Shown piece after piece: positions 16,733 to 26,100 of a stretch of DNA of 64,000 nucleotides; the stretch's first letter is position 1, and every line of letters starts with the position of its first letter. The notes under the pieces were generated by a model. That model made no database searches. It saw only the letters and a program-made list of their open reading frames with translations, and was not told where the DNA came from. This DNA is from 21-14-0-10-47-8 sp966211795 (GTDB lineage Bacteria > Bdellovibrionota > Bdellovibrionia > Bdellovibrionales > Bdellovibrionaceae). A program made the position numbers and the translations under genes. The stretch covers positions 62,001-126,000 of the forward strand of contig CBIHNW010000010.1 of assembly GCA_966211795.1 (NCBI GenBank). The letters are read 5' to 3'.

Positions 16733-17643
16733 GTTTTCTTAAATAGCCGGCGCATATCTTTGTATTTATCATAGGTCATAAAATTGACCATTATCAGTGG
16801 TACAAGATATTTTTTATTGATCGCTACAGCTCTTGCAAAATATTTACGAGCTTGTGCTTTGATTCCTTTTTGCCAAGATGCAATGCCCTTCATATTCAGA
16901 ATAATTCCGTTCAAAGATTTTATTTCAACGGCAAATTTTGTCTGAAAGCCGTCGATCATACCTTCGAGATCGCTTAGCAAAAGTTCGTACTCGCGCGGAA
17001 AGCTTTCAAACTGTGTCACCGATTCTGAGGTGTGGCCATATCGCCACTTGCCTAAAGGCTCGTCGATATAAAATGCATCAACAAAGTAGGAAAGCTTGGT
17101 CAGTAGCTCCATATCCGAACTGATATTGTAGCGTTCGTTGAAAAATAAATTATACTTTTTAAGAGCCGAATTTCGCAGCATAATCGTCTCATACGAAATA
17201 AAATAATTTGCCAGCAGTTGGTTGAAAATACGCCCTGACGGCATCACAGAATCGTAGGCGTTTGTTTCGTGTCCCAAATGATCAAAAAAGACAGTGTTCG
17301 TGTAAATTAAACCCACCTCGGGATGGGCTCTCATCACGGCGACTTGCTTTTCCAATTTGGTTGGCATCCACAGGTCATCGATATCCAAGACGCAAATGAA
17401 TTCGCCCGTTAAATACTCGCGAGCAAAGACCCTGGCCTTGCAAAGTGGCATATTGAACGGGGTTTGAATGATTTTGATTTTGTCGCCAAAACTTTTGGCT
17501 ATTTCCACACTGCGATCGGTTGAACAGTTATCGATAAAGATCACTTCGTAATCTTGAAAGGTTTGGGAAGCGATGCTGGCTAAGGCCTCGGCCACATATT
17601 TTTCACCATTGAAGCAATTCACCAAAATCGAGACGCGCGCCAT
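16729..17643 (-). CDS. Family 2 (GT-A) glycosyltransferase
   Basis: The 304-residue protein opens with VSILVNCFNGEKYVAEAL, then IDNCSTDRSVEIA and CVLDIDDLW carrying a clear DxD. WRYGHTSESVT lies in the acceptor domain. No strong membrane segment is present, and the C-terminal region is basic. It is monocistronic and convergent with the family 4 glycosyltransferase, sharing overlapping stops. A 150-bp divergent region separates it from the polymerase-like gene at 17794. Confidence 0.87.
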   Translation of the reverse strand: MARVSILVNCFNGEKYVAEALASIASQTFQDYEVIFIDNCSTDRSVEIAKSFGDKIKIIQTPFNMPLCKARVFAREYLTGEFICVLDIDDLWMPTKLEKQVAVMRAHPEVGLIYTNTVFFDHLGHETNAYDSVMPSGRIFNQLLANYFISYETIMLRNSALKKYNLFFNERYNISSDMELLTKLSYFVDAFYIDEPLGKWRYGHTSESVTQFESFPREYELLLSDLEGMIDGFQTKFAVEIKSLNGIILNMKGIASWQKGIKAQARKYFARAVAINKKYLVPLIMVNFMTYDKYKDMRRLFKKT

Positions 17644-17793
17644 ATTTTATTCACCTGCTAGGGTTCGAGAAAATCAATTACAGCATGAGATGTCAATCCA
17701 ATGACCGTCCGTTGCAAGCCGATATATTTTGCACACGGAATCTATCTTATGTACAGTTTTAGCGAAGACAACTCCTACACACGGGCTTCCTGA

Positions 17794-19053
17794 GTGAACT
17801 TTATTTCCGGCCTAAAATCTGCACAGAAACCATTGAACAGAGCCCACTTATCGAACTTAGCAAGTCTGGGTCTTTTTTTAATTTTGTGCTCAAAGTTCTA
17901 TTACCTCTTCGGAGTCGCTAATGGCATCAATCCAGCGGTCCCTGAGCTTGTTTTGATCCGGGATGCTTTGGTCTGCGGATTTTTGCTTTTTTTTGGTTTG
18001 CAGGTCCGAAACACAATTCCCAAATTCAAATTGTTTTGGACAATGTGGGGATTAGGCCTGCTGATCAGCTTTTTGCAGCTTTTTATAACCAAAGGCATCG
18101 AGATCTGGGCCCATCACTATTTAAGAAATGTGCTGATCCCGCTGCTTTTTTATCCTGTGATTTCAGGACTTCTGAATGCCCAGATCAAAATTTCGCTTCG
18201 CAGAATTTTGACTTGGACCTTCGCAGCCAATGTGGTGGTTAGCTATTGCCAAGTTTTCTTTACCGCTGTCTATCGACGGCCCACTGGACTTTTCGGCGAT
18301 CCGATCATTAATTCTTTGACGTTGTATTGGGGACTGGCCGCAATCTTTTTATCAGGGAATAAAAAACAATCAATGGCCGGCTTTCTGGTTCTAGTGCCGC
18401 TGTATCAATATTTGAGTTCGCTCAGTTCCGTTCTCAGCTTTGCCCTTGGGTGCACGACAGTCTTAATTTTGACTTATCATTCTTGGAAGAACTATTTAAA
18501 GGCAAATCTTAAATTGGTCTCGATTCTTGCAACAACGGCGTTGATCGCGGTCGTGGCGATCAGCTGGGCCGTGCAAAAACTGCAACCCGCCGACTTTGAA
18601 AATGCCAGCAACAAGGCGGTCAAACTGTATCAATCAGCTTTTTGCAATCAACCAGGTTGCGAACACTGGTCTTACGAAGGCCGCATCAAAAGCAATCTGC
18701 GCCCCTTTGCTCTTTGCCGAGAAGATGCTGTCTCTTGCATGATCGGTAACGTCCAAACAGCTCTTTACGAAAAGGTCGAGTCCACTTGGGCTTCTTTGAT
18801 CTCGAATTGGGGAGTTTTCTTCTGCCTTTTGTATATGGGTTGGATTGTGACTCATCTGAAAAAACCGTTGGGATTAACGTTAGATCTGTCAGAAGAAGGC
18901 AAAGATCATATTATCTGGAGCCTGATTTTTATCACCTGCATTTATTTTAGCTTCTTGAATACGATCATTTACAAATACCCAATTAATATTCTGTTTTACG
19001 CAAGCATGGCCTACATGGTTTTTCACTCTCGAGTGAAGGCGAAGTTAGGTTAA
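17794..19053 (+). CDS. Multi-pass membrane protein, probable polysaccharide polymerase or ligase
   Basis: The 419-residue protein begins at a GTG and has about 10 hydrophobic segments. A large extracytoplasmic loop (about residues 268-325) contains four cysteines and YEGRIKSNLR. The loop position between late membrane spans fits the Wzy/WaaL plan, where such a loop carries the catalytic residues. Paired cysteines there suggest disulfides formed in the periplasm. Whether it is the polymerase, with the 9526 gene as the ligase, or the reverse cannot be decided. Its stop overlaps the stop of the convergent cytidylyltransferase gene. Confidence 0.6.
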   Translation: MNFISGLKSAQKPLNRAHLSNLASLGLFLILCSKFYYLFGVANGINPAVPELVLIRDALVCGFLLFFGLQVRNTIPKFKLFWTMWGLGLLISFLQLFITKGIEIWAHHYLRNVLIPLLFYPVISGLLNAQIKISLRRILTWTFAANVVVSYCQVFFTAVYRRPTGLFGDPIINSLTLYWGLAAIFLSGNKKQSMAGFLVLVPLYQYLSSLSSVLSFALGCTTVLILTYHSWKNYLKANLKLVSILATTALIAVVAISWAVQKLQPADFENASNKAVKLYQSAFCNQPGCEHWSYEGRIKSNLRPFALCREDAVSCMIGNVQTALYEKVESTWASLISNWGVFFCLLYMGWIVTHLKKPLGLTLDLSEEGKDHIIWSLIFITCIYFSFLNTIIYKYPINILFYASMAYMVFHSRVKAKLG

Positions 19054-19733
19054 GAATCTGCTTGCAAATTTTGCCGCTGCAAAAGGGCTTCGACAATGAT
19101 CCAGTCTTCAGGTTCATCGATCTCAAAGCCGGAAGACTCGGGCATTTCATAAACCGCAACTTGACCGCTCAGGCGATTTTTAAATTTCAAAATATTCTCG
19201 ACCGAACTCATGTAAAACGCGCCGTTTTCCATAAACATGCCTTCAAAGTCCTGACGGCGCGGGCGATTTTTGTAATCGTAATTTAAAGGCTCTCCGTCGG
19301 CATTCCAGAAGAAACGCTTGGTTCGCACGACCGATAAAAGACTGTCCTTTTCTTTGCTTTCCATCAAATGAATGGAATCTGCCAAATGTTCGGCCCGCAC
19401 AAACGGACTGGTGGCCTGAATCAGAATGAATAGATCATTGGGCGAAAGATTCGCCTTCCCTAAATACTCGAGCATCACACTTTCAGTCGATGATGCATTC
19501 TGAGCATTGACGGCTTCACGGCGGTAAATTTTGACTTTTTTCCCTGGGAAAGCACGAGCGACTTTTTCGATTTCGTCGCTATCGGTGGCGATCACGATCT
19601 CATCGATCATCGGACACTTTTCAGCAGCGTCCATGGTCCAATAAATTAATGGCTTCCCCGCAAGAGGCTTGATGTTCTTGCCTGGGATAGACTGGCTCCC
19701 CCCGCGAACCGGAATAAAAGCCACCCGTTTCAT
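19050..19733 (-). CDS. neuA: CMP-nonulosonic acid cytidylyltransferase, second copy
   Basis: The 227-residue protein starts with VAFIPVRGGSQSIPGKN and carries PLIYWTMDAA, ATDSDEI, ILIQATSPF and a late FEIDEPEDW, the standard CMP-sialate synthetase series. The ATG at 19733 lies one base after the neuB stop; the frame extends to 19778 but inside neuB. It is translationally coupled to neuB, so it is the natural partner for the acid that neuB makes. It differs widely from the copy at 3435-4151, so the two are not a recent duplication. Confidence 0.87.
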   Translation of the reverse strand: MKRVAFIPVRGGSQSIPGKNIKPLAGKPLIYWTMDAAEKCPMIDEIVIATDSDEIEKVARAFPGKKVKIYRREAVNAQNASSTESVMLEYLGKANLSPNDLFILIQATSPFVRAEHLADSIHLMESKEKDSLLSVVRTKRFFWNADGEPLNYDYKNRPRRQDFEGMFMENGAFYMSSVENILKFKNRLSGQVAVYEMPESSGFEIDEPEDWIIVEALLQRQNLQADS

Positions 19734-19734
19734 C

Positions 19735-20607
19735 TTAACGATCTCGGTACTTAAGCTTGTCGCGCTGAACTTGTTCAATCGGCAAGATCTCAGACTTTTT
19801 ATAAGTCAGAGCTTTAAAGGTCGCATTCAGATCTCGGCAGAGCTTCTGCATACCAGCTGGTTCCAATGAAGCCGCGTGGTCAGTACCTTTCCAAGTGCGA
19901 TCCTTCGTAAAGTGACGCTCAATCCAACGTGTTCCTAAAGTATAAGAGGCCACGTCAATCGCGATTCCCAAATGGTGGCCGGAGAAAGCGACTTCTTTCA
20001 CGCGATTTGCAAATCGTTCCTGAATCTTCACGATCTCCAGCAAACAAACGTCTTCAAACGGAACTGGATAACCAGACGTGCACGAGTACAAAACGATCCG
20101 GCCTGCTTGTTTTTTATCTTCGAAAAATTTGACGATCGTCTCTTGCTCAGCAGCCGTCGTCATACCCAAAGAGATATGAACTTCGCCTTTGTATTGATCA
20201 CGCAAAACTTCGAGCATTTTAAAGTGATTGTTACATGCCGAAGGCACTTTAATAAACTCGGGGTTCAGCGTGATGGTTTCTTTCGCCGAAGTGACGTCCC
20301 AAACAGATGTCGCCCAGACGATGCCAATTGATTCACAGTACTTTTTCAGCTGGGCATGTTGGTCGATATTGAATTCCAAGAATTCACGGTGAGCACCATA
20401 GGTGTCGCCGTAAGCATTAGCTGGATTCGGATGAGGAGCATTGTATTGCTCAGGCGTCAGCAGCTCTTTCGGAGTCCGTTTTTGAAACTTAGCCGCATAG
20501 GCGCCGCAATCTTTCGAAAGTTTGATCAGCTCTTTTGCGGTTTCGAAATCACCTTTGTGATTGCAGCCGATTTCCGAAATGACTCGGGGTTGTGAATACT
20601 GTTTCAT
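19735..20607 (-). CDS. neuB: N-acetylneuraminate/legionaminate synthase, catalytic domain only
   Basis: The 290-residue protein condenses phosphoenolpyruvate with a mannosamine-type sugar to give a nonulosonic acid. Seen motifs are ISEIGCNHKGDFETAKELI near the N-terminus, KFQKRTP, FIKVPSACNNHFKMLE, HISLGMTT, and SGHHLGIAIDVASYTLG with ERHFT in the last third. The usual enzyme has about 345 residues and ends with a SAF (antifreeze-like) domain that closes the active site of the partner subunit. Here the protein ends at the TIM barrel. The start has GGCGG five bases upstream. It belongs to the rfb-met-gal operon. Confidence 0.88.
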   Translation of the reverse strand: MKQYSQPRVISEIGCNHKGDFETAKELIKLSKDCGAYAAKFQKRTPKELLTPEQYNAPHPNPANAYGDTYGAHREFLEFNIDQHAQLKKYCESIGIVWATSVWDVTSAKETITLNPEFIKVPSACNNHFKMLEVLRDQYKGEVHISLGMTTAAEQETIVKFFEDKKQAGRIVLYSCTSGYPVPFEDVCLLEIVKIQERFANRVKEVAFSGHHLGIAIDVASYTLGTRWIERHFTKDRTWKGTDHAASLEPAGMQKLCRDLNATFKALTYKKSEILPIEQVQRDKLKYRDR

Positions 20608-20680
20608 ATGCCGCCTATCTGTACGTTTCTTTTTTTGCTTTATTTTGAATTTTCTATTCTGCCAAAGACCAAAAGGGGAT

Positions 20681-21667
20681 TCACCTTGCGCCGCGCAAGG
20701 ACTTCATTTCCCACTCAAATGCCGTCCGGCAAATCAGATCTATATTATCTCGCTTTGGAGACCAGTTTAAAAGGCTTTTAACCTTGTCATTTGACGCTAC
20801 AACCTGTGGAAGATCGCCAGGGCGGCGGTTTTCCAGCCTGACCTCAAAATCCCGTCCACTGACCTTTTTCATCGATTCAATCACCTGCCGAACCGAAAAT
20901 CCGTGTCCATAGCCACAATTCAGCAGATTCGATGCCCCACCATTTTCCAAATGATGAAGAGCCAGCAAGTGAACGTCCGCCAAATCACCAACATGAATAA
21001 AGTCGCGCACTCCAGTCCCATCGGCCGTTGGATAGTCCGTGCCAAAAATTGAAAGAGAATTTAGCTTACCGGCCGCTGCTAAGGCAGCACGCTTGACCAG
21101 AACCGAGCCCTCGTCCCCGTGTTGGCCCCATTTTCCATCTTCACTTGCGCCTGCGACATTAAAGTAGCGCAGAATCATAAAACGATAATTTAAAGAGGCC
21201 GCACAATCTCGAATGACTTGTTCGCTGAGCAATTTGGAACGTCCATACGGCGTCCCAGGCTTTGTCGCCGACATTTCGGTGACAAGATCATGGCCAGGAT
21301 CCTGATAAACGGCCGCCGTCGAAGAAAAGACCAATGAACGAATATTGGCTTTTTGAATCGCGCTTAATAACTGAACAGTGCCTTGAAAATTATTTTCATA
21401 ATAGAGATATGGCTTTTGCAGAGACTCAGCCACATTGGTGAACGCTGCAAAATGAATCACGCTTTCGATTTGGTTCTGCGAAAGGACTGAACTGACCAGG
21501 GCCACATCACGAACATCACCTTCGATCAGTTTCGCTTGGGGATGAACGAGATCACGGTGACCGGTCGAGAAGTTATCTAAGATAAAGACCTGATCGCCAT
21601 TTTTGATCAAAGCATCTACGGCGTGCGAGCCAATGTACCCAGCACCACCGGTTACCAAAATTTTCAC
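20681..21667 (-). CDS. galE: UDP-glucose 4-epimerase
   Basis: About 328 residues, classical GalE. It begins KILVTGGAGYIGSHAVDAL, has IHFAAFTNV, SSTAAVYQ and the catalytic TPYGRSKLLSE, then YFNVAGAS and RDFIHVGDLADVH. A GTG start at 21667 overlaps the rfbC stop as GTGA and has GGAG six bases upstream. The longer frame to 21763 would put 32 unrelated residues before the Rossmann fold. It interconverts UDP-glucose and UDP-galactose for surface sugars. Confidence 0.93.
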   Translation of the reverse strand: MKILVTGGAGYIGSHAVDALIKNGDQVFILDNFSTGHRDLVHPQAKLIEGDVRDVALVSSVLSQNQIESVIHFAAFTNVAESLQKPYLYYENNFQGTVQLLSAIQKANIRSLVFSSTAAVYQDPGHDLVTEMSATKPGTPYGRSKLLSEQVIRDCAASLNYRFMILRYFNVAGASEDGKWGQHGDEGSVLVKRAALAAAGKLNSLSIFGTDYPTADGTGVRDFIHVGDLADVHLLALHHLENGGASNLLNCGYGHGFSVRQVIESMKKVSGRDFEVRLENRRPGDLPQVVASNDKVKSLLNWSPKRDNIDLICRTAFEWEMKSLRGAR

Positions 21668-22227
21668 GATGCGCTCCAGATAAACTTCGGATTCTGTGCG
21701 TATTGCTTCAGCGTTTGCAGTTCGATGTCTTTGGGACTGACCAAAGCATCTTGGTACGGCCACTGAATTTGGAGCTCAGGATCAAACCAGCAAATTCCCG
21801 ATTCGCCTTTGCCGTTGTATTCGGCTGTGCATTTATAAAAAACATCCGCAGTTTTCGAAAGCACCGCAAAGCCATGCGCAAATCCTGGCGGCACCCAAAG
21901 CCACTGAGGTTTCGTCGCATCCAATTCAACTGAAATATGTTTCCCAAATGTCGGCGATCCCGCGCGCACATCCACCGCCACATCAAAAATGCGGCCATTC
22001 GTGCAGGTCACCAGTTTGCCTTGTGGTTGATCCCATTGATAATGAAGACCCCGCAAAACCTTTTCACAACTTTGCGAGAAATTATCCTGAACAAAGTCGG
22101 TCGGCAGCCCCGCTTCTAAAAAAGAACTGCGCTTAAACCGTTCGACAAAAAAACCCCGCGAATCAGGCCAGGGCTTCAAAGTCACAAGCTTCAATCCAGC
22201 TATAGGAAATGTATCAATCTGCAGCAT
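21664..22227 (-). CDS. rfbC: dTDP-4-dehydrorhamnose 3,5-epimerase
   Basis: About 187 residues with the RmlC cupin series: PWPDSRGFFVERF, DNFSQSCEKVLRGLHYQ (the catalytic His), GRIFDVAVDVR, and VPPGFAHGFAVLS. The ATG at 22227 has AAGG five bases upstream and starts the usual RmlC N-terminus; the frame opens at 22260. It carries out the third step to dTDP-L-rhamnose and sits between rfbD and galE in the operon. Confidence 0.93.
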   Translation of the reverse strand: MLQIDTFPIAGLKLVTLKPWPDSRGFFVERFKRSSFLEAGLPTDFVQDNFSQSCEKVLRGLHYQWDQPQGKLVTCTNGRIFDVAVDVRAGSPTFGKHISVELDATKPQWLWVPPGFAHGFAVLSKTADVFYKCTAEYNGKGESGICWFDPELQIQWPYQDALVSPKDIELQTLKQYAQNPKFIWSAS

Positions 22228-22270
22228 ATTCGCCTTCAAATCTAAGATAGGCGAATACAAAGTGCAAGAT

Positions 22271-23152
22271 TTAGGAGTTCATCCGCTTCAAACAAAGCCG
22301 CAACGAGTCCCGCCATGGTGGCATCTCAAGACCAAAAACTTTCTTGAGCTTATCTTGGTTCAATCTCGAATTCTGCGGTCGATGGGCCGGTGTCGGATAT
22401 TCCGATGTCGCAATGCCATCAACTTTCTCGACAGTCAGTTCATATCGAAGGGCACGGGCTTCATCAAAAATCGCCTCAGCAAAACCATGCCAGCTGGTCA
22501 TTCCTTGTCCCGCCATATGATAGACTCCAGAAGCAAACTTCTCCCCGGTTTTGACGCGTTCAATGATTTTCCAAACCGTTTCAGCAATGGCTGGTGCGTA
22601 ACTGGGGCTACCGAATTGATCATTAACCACTCGCAAAGTGGTTTTATCCCGCCCTGCTCGCAACATGGTCTTTAAAAAATTCTTTCCGAATTCAGAAATC
22701 ACCCATGATGTGCGAAAAATAAAATGGCGACATCCCGACATTTGGATGGCCTCGTCACCTTGCAGTTTGGTCTCACCATACCAATTCATTGGCGCTGTCG
22801 GTGAGCTTTCAAGCCAAGGCTGATCTCCTTCACCCGAATAGACATAATCCGTCGAAAAATGAATCATCAAAGCATCATTCTTCCCGCACCAACGAGCAAT
22901 CTCCCGAGGAGCCTCGAAATTCAGCGACTGGGCCAAATTCCGCTCCTCCTCAGCCTTATCCACCTGAGTATAGGCCGAACAAACCACCACGATCTCAGGG
23001 GAATACTTATCCAAAAACCCCGCAAGCTTTTTGGGTTGCTCAAAATTCGCCTCGAGACTGGAAACAAACACCGTCTGCCCTTCGAGATGCTCCGGTATCG
23101 TAGCTTGAAAAGACTGCGCCAATTGTCCGCTTTTTCCAAAAAATAAAATCAT
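22271..23152 (-). CDS. rfbD: dTDP-4-dehydrorhamnose reductase
   Basis: The 293-residue RmlD protein has the short dinucleotide motif FFGKSGQLAQSF, ICSAYTQVDKAEE-like and FSTDYVYSGEGD segments, and catalytic MNWYGETKLQGDEA. HRPQNSRLNQDKL lies near the end. It reduces the 4-keto sugar to dTDP-L-rhamnose. It starts one base after the metH stop, so it is co-transcribed with metH. Confidence 0.93.
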   Translation of the reverse strand: MILFFGKSGQLAQSFQATIPEHLEGQTVFVSSLEANFEQPKKLAGFLDKYSPEIVVVCSAYTQVDKAEEERNLAQSLNFEAPREIARWCGKNDALMIHFSTDYVYSGEGDQPWLESSPTAPMNWYGETKLQGDEAIQMSGCRHFIFRTSWVISEFGKNFLKTMLRAGRDKTTLRVVNDQFGSPSYAPAIAETVWKIIERVKTGEKFASGVYHMAGQGMTSWHGFAEAIFDEARALRYELTVEKVDGIATSEYPTPAHRPQNSRLNQDKLKKVFGLEMPPWRDSLRLCLKRMNS

Positions 23153-23153
23153 A

Positions 23154-26100
23154 TTAAAAAATTAAATTCGAGAGCCATTTTTCCAGCGTCTCTTGTGGAA
23201 GGTTTTTACGAGCGGCCAGATCTTTCACCTGATCATCACCAATTTTTCCAACATGAAAATATCGGCTGTCCGGATGAAAGAAATAATACCCCGACACCGA
23301 ACTTCCCGGAGTCATCGCGAAATTCTCGGTCAACCGGACGCCCGTTCTTTTCTCGGCATCCAAAAGTTTCCAGATCGTTTCTTTTTCACTATGATCCGGA
23401 CACGCGGGATATCCCGGGGCTGGCCGAATGCCTTGATATTTTTCTTCGATCAGATCTTGGTTCGAAAGATTTTCTTTGGCACCAAAGCCCATCCACTCAC
23501 GCATTCTCTTATGCGCAACCTCCGCCAAACCTTCGGCAAAACGGTCACCCAAAGCTTTCACAATCAAAGCATTGTAATCGTCGTTCTGCATTTCCAGTTT
23601 TTTTGCGTACTCTTCGACCTGCGCACCCGCAGTGACCACGAAAGATCCAAACCAGTCCTTTCTTCCGGTCGAAACCGGGGCCACGAAATCCGCCAAGCAT
23701 CGGTAAAACCCACCGACCGCCTCTTTCTCGCGCTGCTGTCGCAAGAAATGCATCTTCGCCAACTGTTGTCCTTGGCTGTCCCAAAGAACCACGTCATCGT
23801 CATCAACTTGATTGGCTTGCCATACGCCGACCACGACCTTGGGTGAAAAGATTTTCTCGCGAACAATCTTTTCCATCATTTTCTGCGCATCTTTGTAAAG
23901 CTTCGAAGCCTCTTCCCCATATTTCTGATGAGTCAAAATCCCCGGGAAAAGTCCCTTCAAATCCCAAGCCCAAAAAAATGGCGACCAATCAATGTACGGA
24001 ACCACTTCCTCAAGAGCGATCTGCCAATCGAAAACGCCTGGCTTTTCAGGTTTGTAATTCGTTTCTCGAGACCAATCCACCGCGGACTTTTGCTCGCGAG
24101 CTTTGCCAAGAGGAATGACGGTCGATTCAACTTTGTTAGCAAAATGCGCCTCTTTGATTCGCTGGTAGTTCTGCTTCACCTCGGCCACATAGGCCGGACT
24201 GTCCTTCGGATTCTGCAGCTTGCTCATGACCTCGGTCACGAGCGAGGCATCCGCCACGTGCACAACGGCACCCGAATAATGATCCGCGACTTTGACGGCC
24301 GTGTGCAATCTCGAAGTCGTTGCCCCACCCACCAAAACTGGCACTTTGAATTCCGCTTTTTCAAATTCCTTCATGTTGAAAATCATTTCGTCCAACGAAG
24401 GAGTGATCAGTCCCGACAGCCCAATCGCATCGACGTTGTGAGCTTTCGCCTCTTCCATGATCTTATGGCAAGAAACCATCACCCCCAGGTCGATGACATC
24501 ATACCCATTGCAGGATAGAACCACGGATACGATATTCTTTCCGATATCATGAACGTCACCCTTCACTGTCGCCAGCAAGACCTTGCCCTGCTTCGACATC
24601 GCGTGCTGCCCAGCTTTCATATGCGGCTCAAGCACCGCGACCGCCTTCTTCATCACGCGCGCACTTTTCACGACCTGAGGCAAAAACATTTTCCCCTGGC
24701 CAAAAAGCTCGCCGACCACTTTCATCCCGGCCATCAGTGGCCCCTCAATCACCGACAGTGGTGAATTGAGCGCGGCAAAGGCCTCGGCCGTGTCGCCCTC
24801 GATAAAATCATCAATCCCTTTCAAAAGCGAATGCGTGATTCGTTCTTGCAAAGGCAGATTGCGCCACTCCAAAGTTTCTTTCGGAGCCGCATTCTTTCCG
24901 ACCGTCTTAAACTTCTCAGCCAGCGTGATCAGTTTCTCGGTCGCTTCCGGATAACGATTGAAAATCACGTCTTCAACTAGATTTCGAAGCTCGGGATCAA
25001 TCTCTTCATACACTTCGATCATGCCGGCGTTGACGATGGCCATGTCCAGGCCCTCTTTGATCGCATGATGTAAAAACACAGAATGCATGGCCTCGCGAAC
25101 GCGATCATTTCCGCGAAACGAAAATGATAAATTCGAAAGCCCACCGCTGGTCGATACCCCAGGGCAGGTTTCCTTGATCTTGCGAACCGCTTCGATAAAG
25201 TAAACCGCGTAAGGATTGTGCTCTTCCATTCCCGTGGCAATCGCCAGAATATTCGCATCAAAAATAATATCCGAAGGCGAAAAGCCCAGCTCATCAACCC
25301 AGATTTTATAAGCTCGCTGACAGATGCGAACTTTATCGTCCACCGTCACGGCCTGACCTTGTTCATCGAATGCCATAATGACGGCGGCCGCTCCGAATCG
25401 ATGGATGGTCTCCGCCTGACGCTTGAAAACTTCGGGCCCCTCTTTCAATGAGATCGAATTAACAATGGCCTTGCCTTGAACGCATTCAAGCCCCGCCTCG
25501 AGAACTTCCCATTTCGAAGAGTCGATCATAAATGGCACGCGAGAAATTTCGGGTTCGCTCGCCAAAAGATTCAGAAAGTGCTGCATCTCGGTCTTGGAAT
25601 CGAGCATGCCTTCATCCAAGTTGATATCGATGATATTGGCGCCGTTCTCGACTTGCTCTCGGGCAATCGACAAAGCGGCCGAGTATCTTTTTTCTTGAAT
25701 GGTTTTCGAGAATTTCTTCGAACCCGTGACATTGGTTCTTTCGCCCACGAACAAGAATGGCTTCGGCCCTTCGTAAGGCATATTCAAGGGCTCAAGCCCC
25801 GAAGTCGAAAGACCTTTATGCCCCTCAGGAACCCGTCGCGGCTTCACAGACCTGAGGGTCTCCACCACAGCCTTGATATGCTTCGGAGTCGTCCCACAGC
25901 ACCCACCGACCACATTCAAAAGACCATCCTCGCCAAATTTCTTCAGCTCAAAGGACAACATCTCGGGTGTTTCATCATACCCGGTCGGCGCCAGCGGATT
26001 CGGCAAACCCGCATTCGGATAACAGCTGACATAACAGTCCGCTATTCGAGAAAGCTCCATCAAAAAAGGACGCATCTCTTTAGCACCCAAGGCACAGTTC

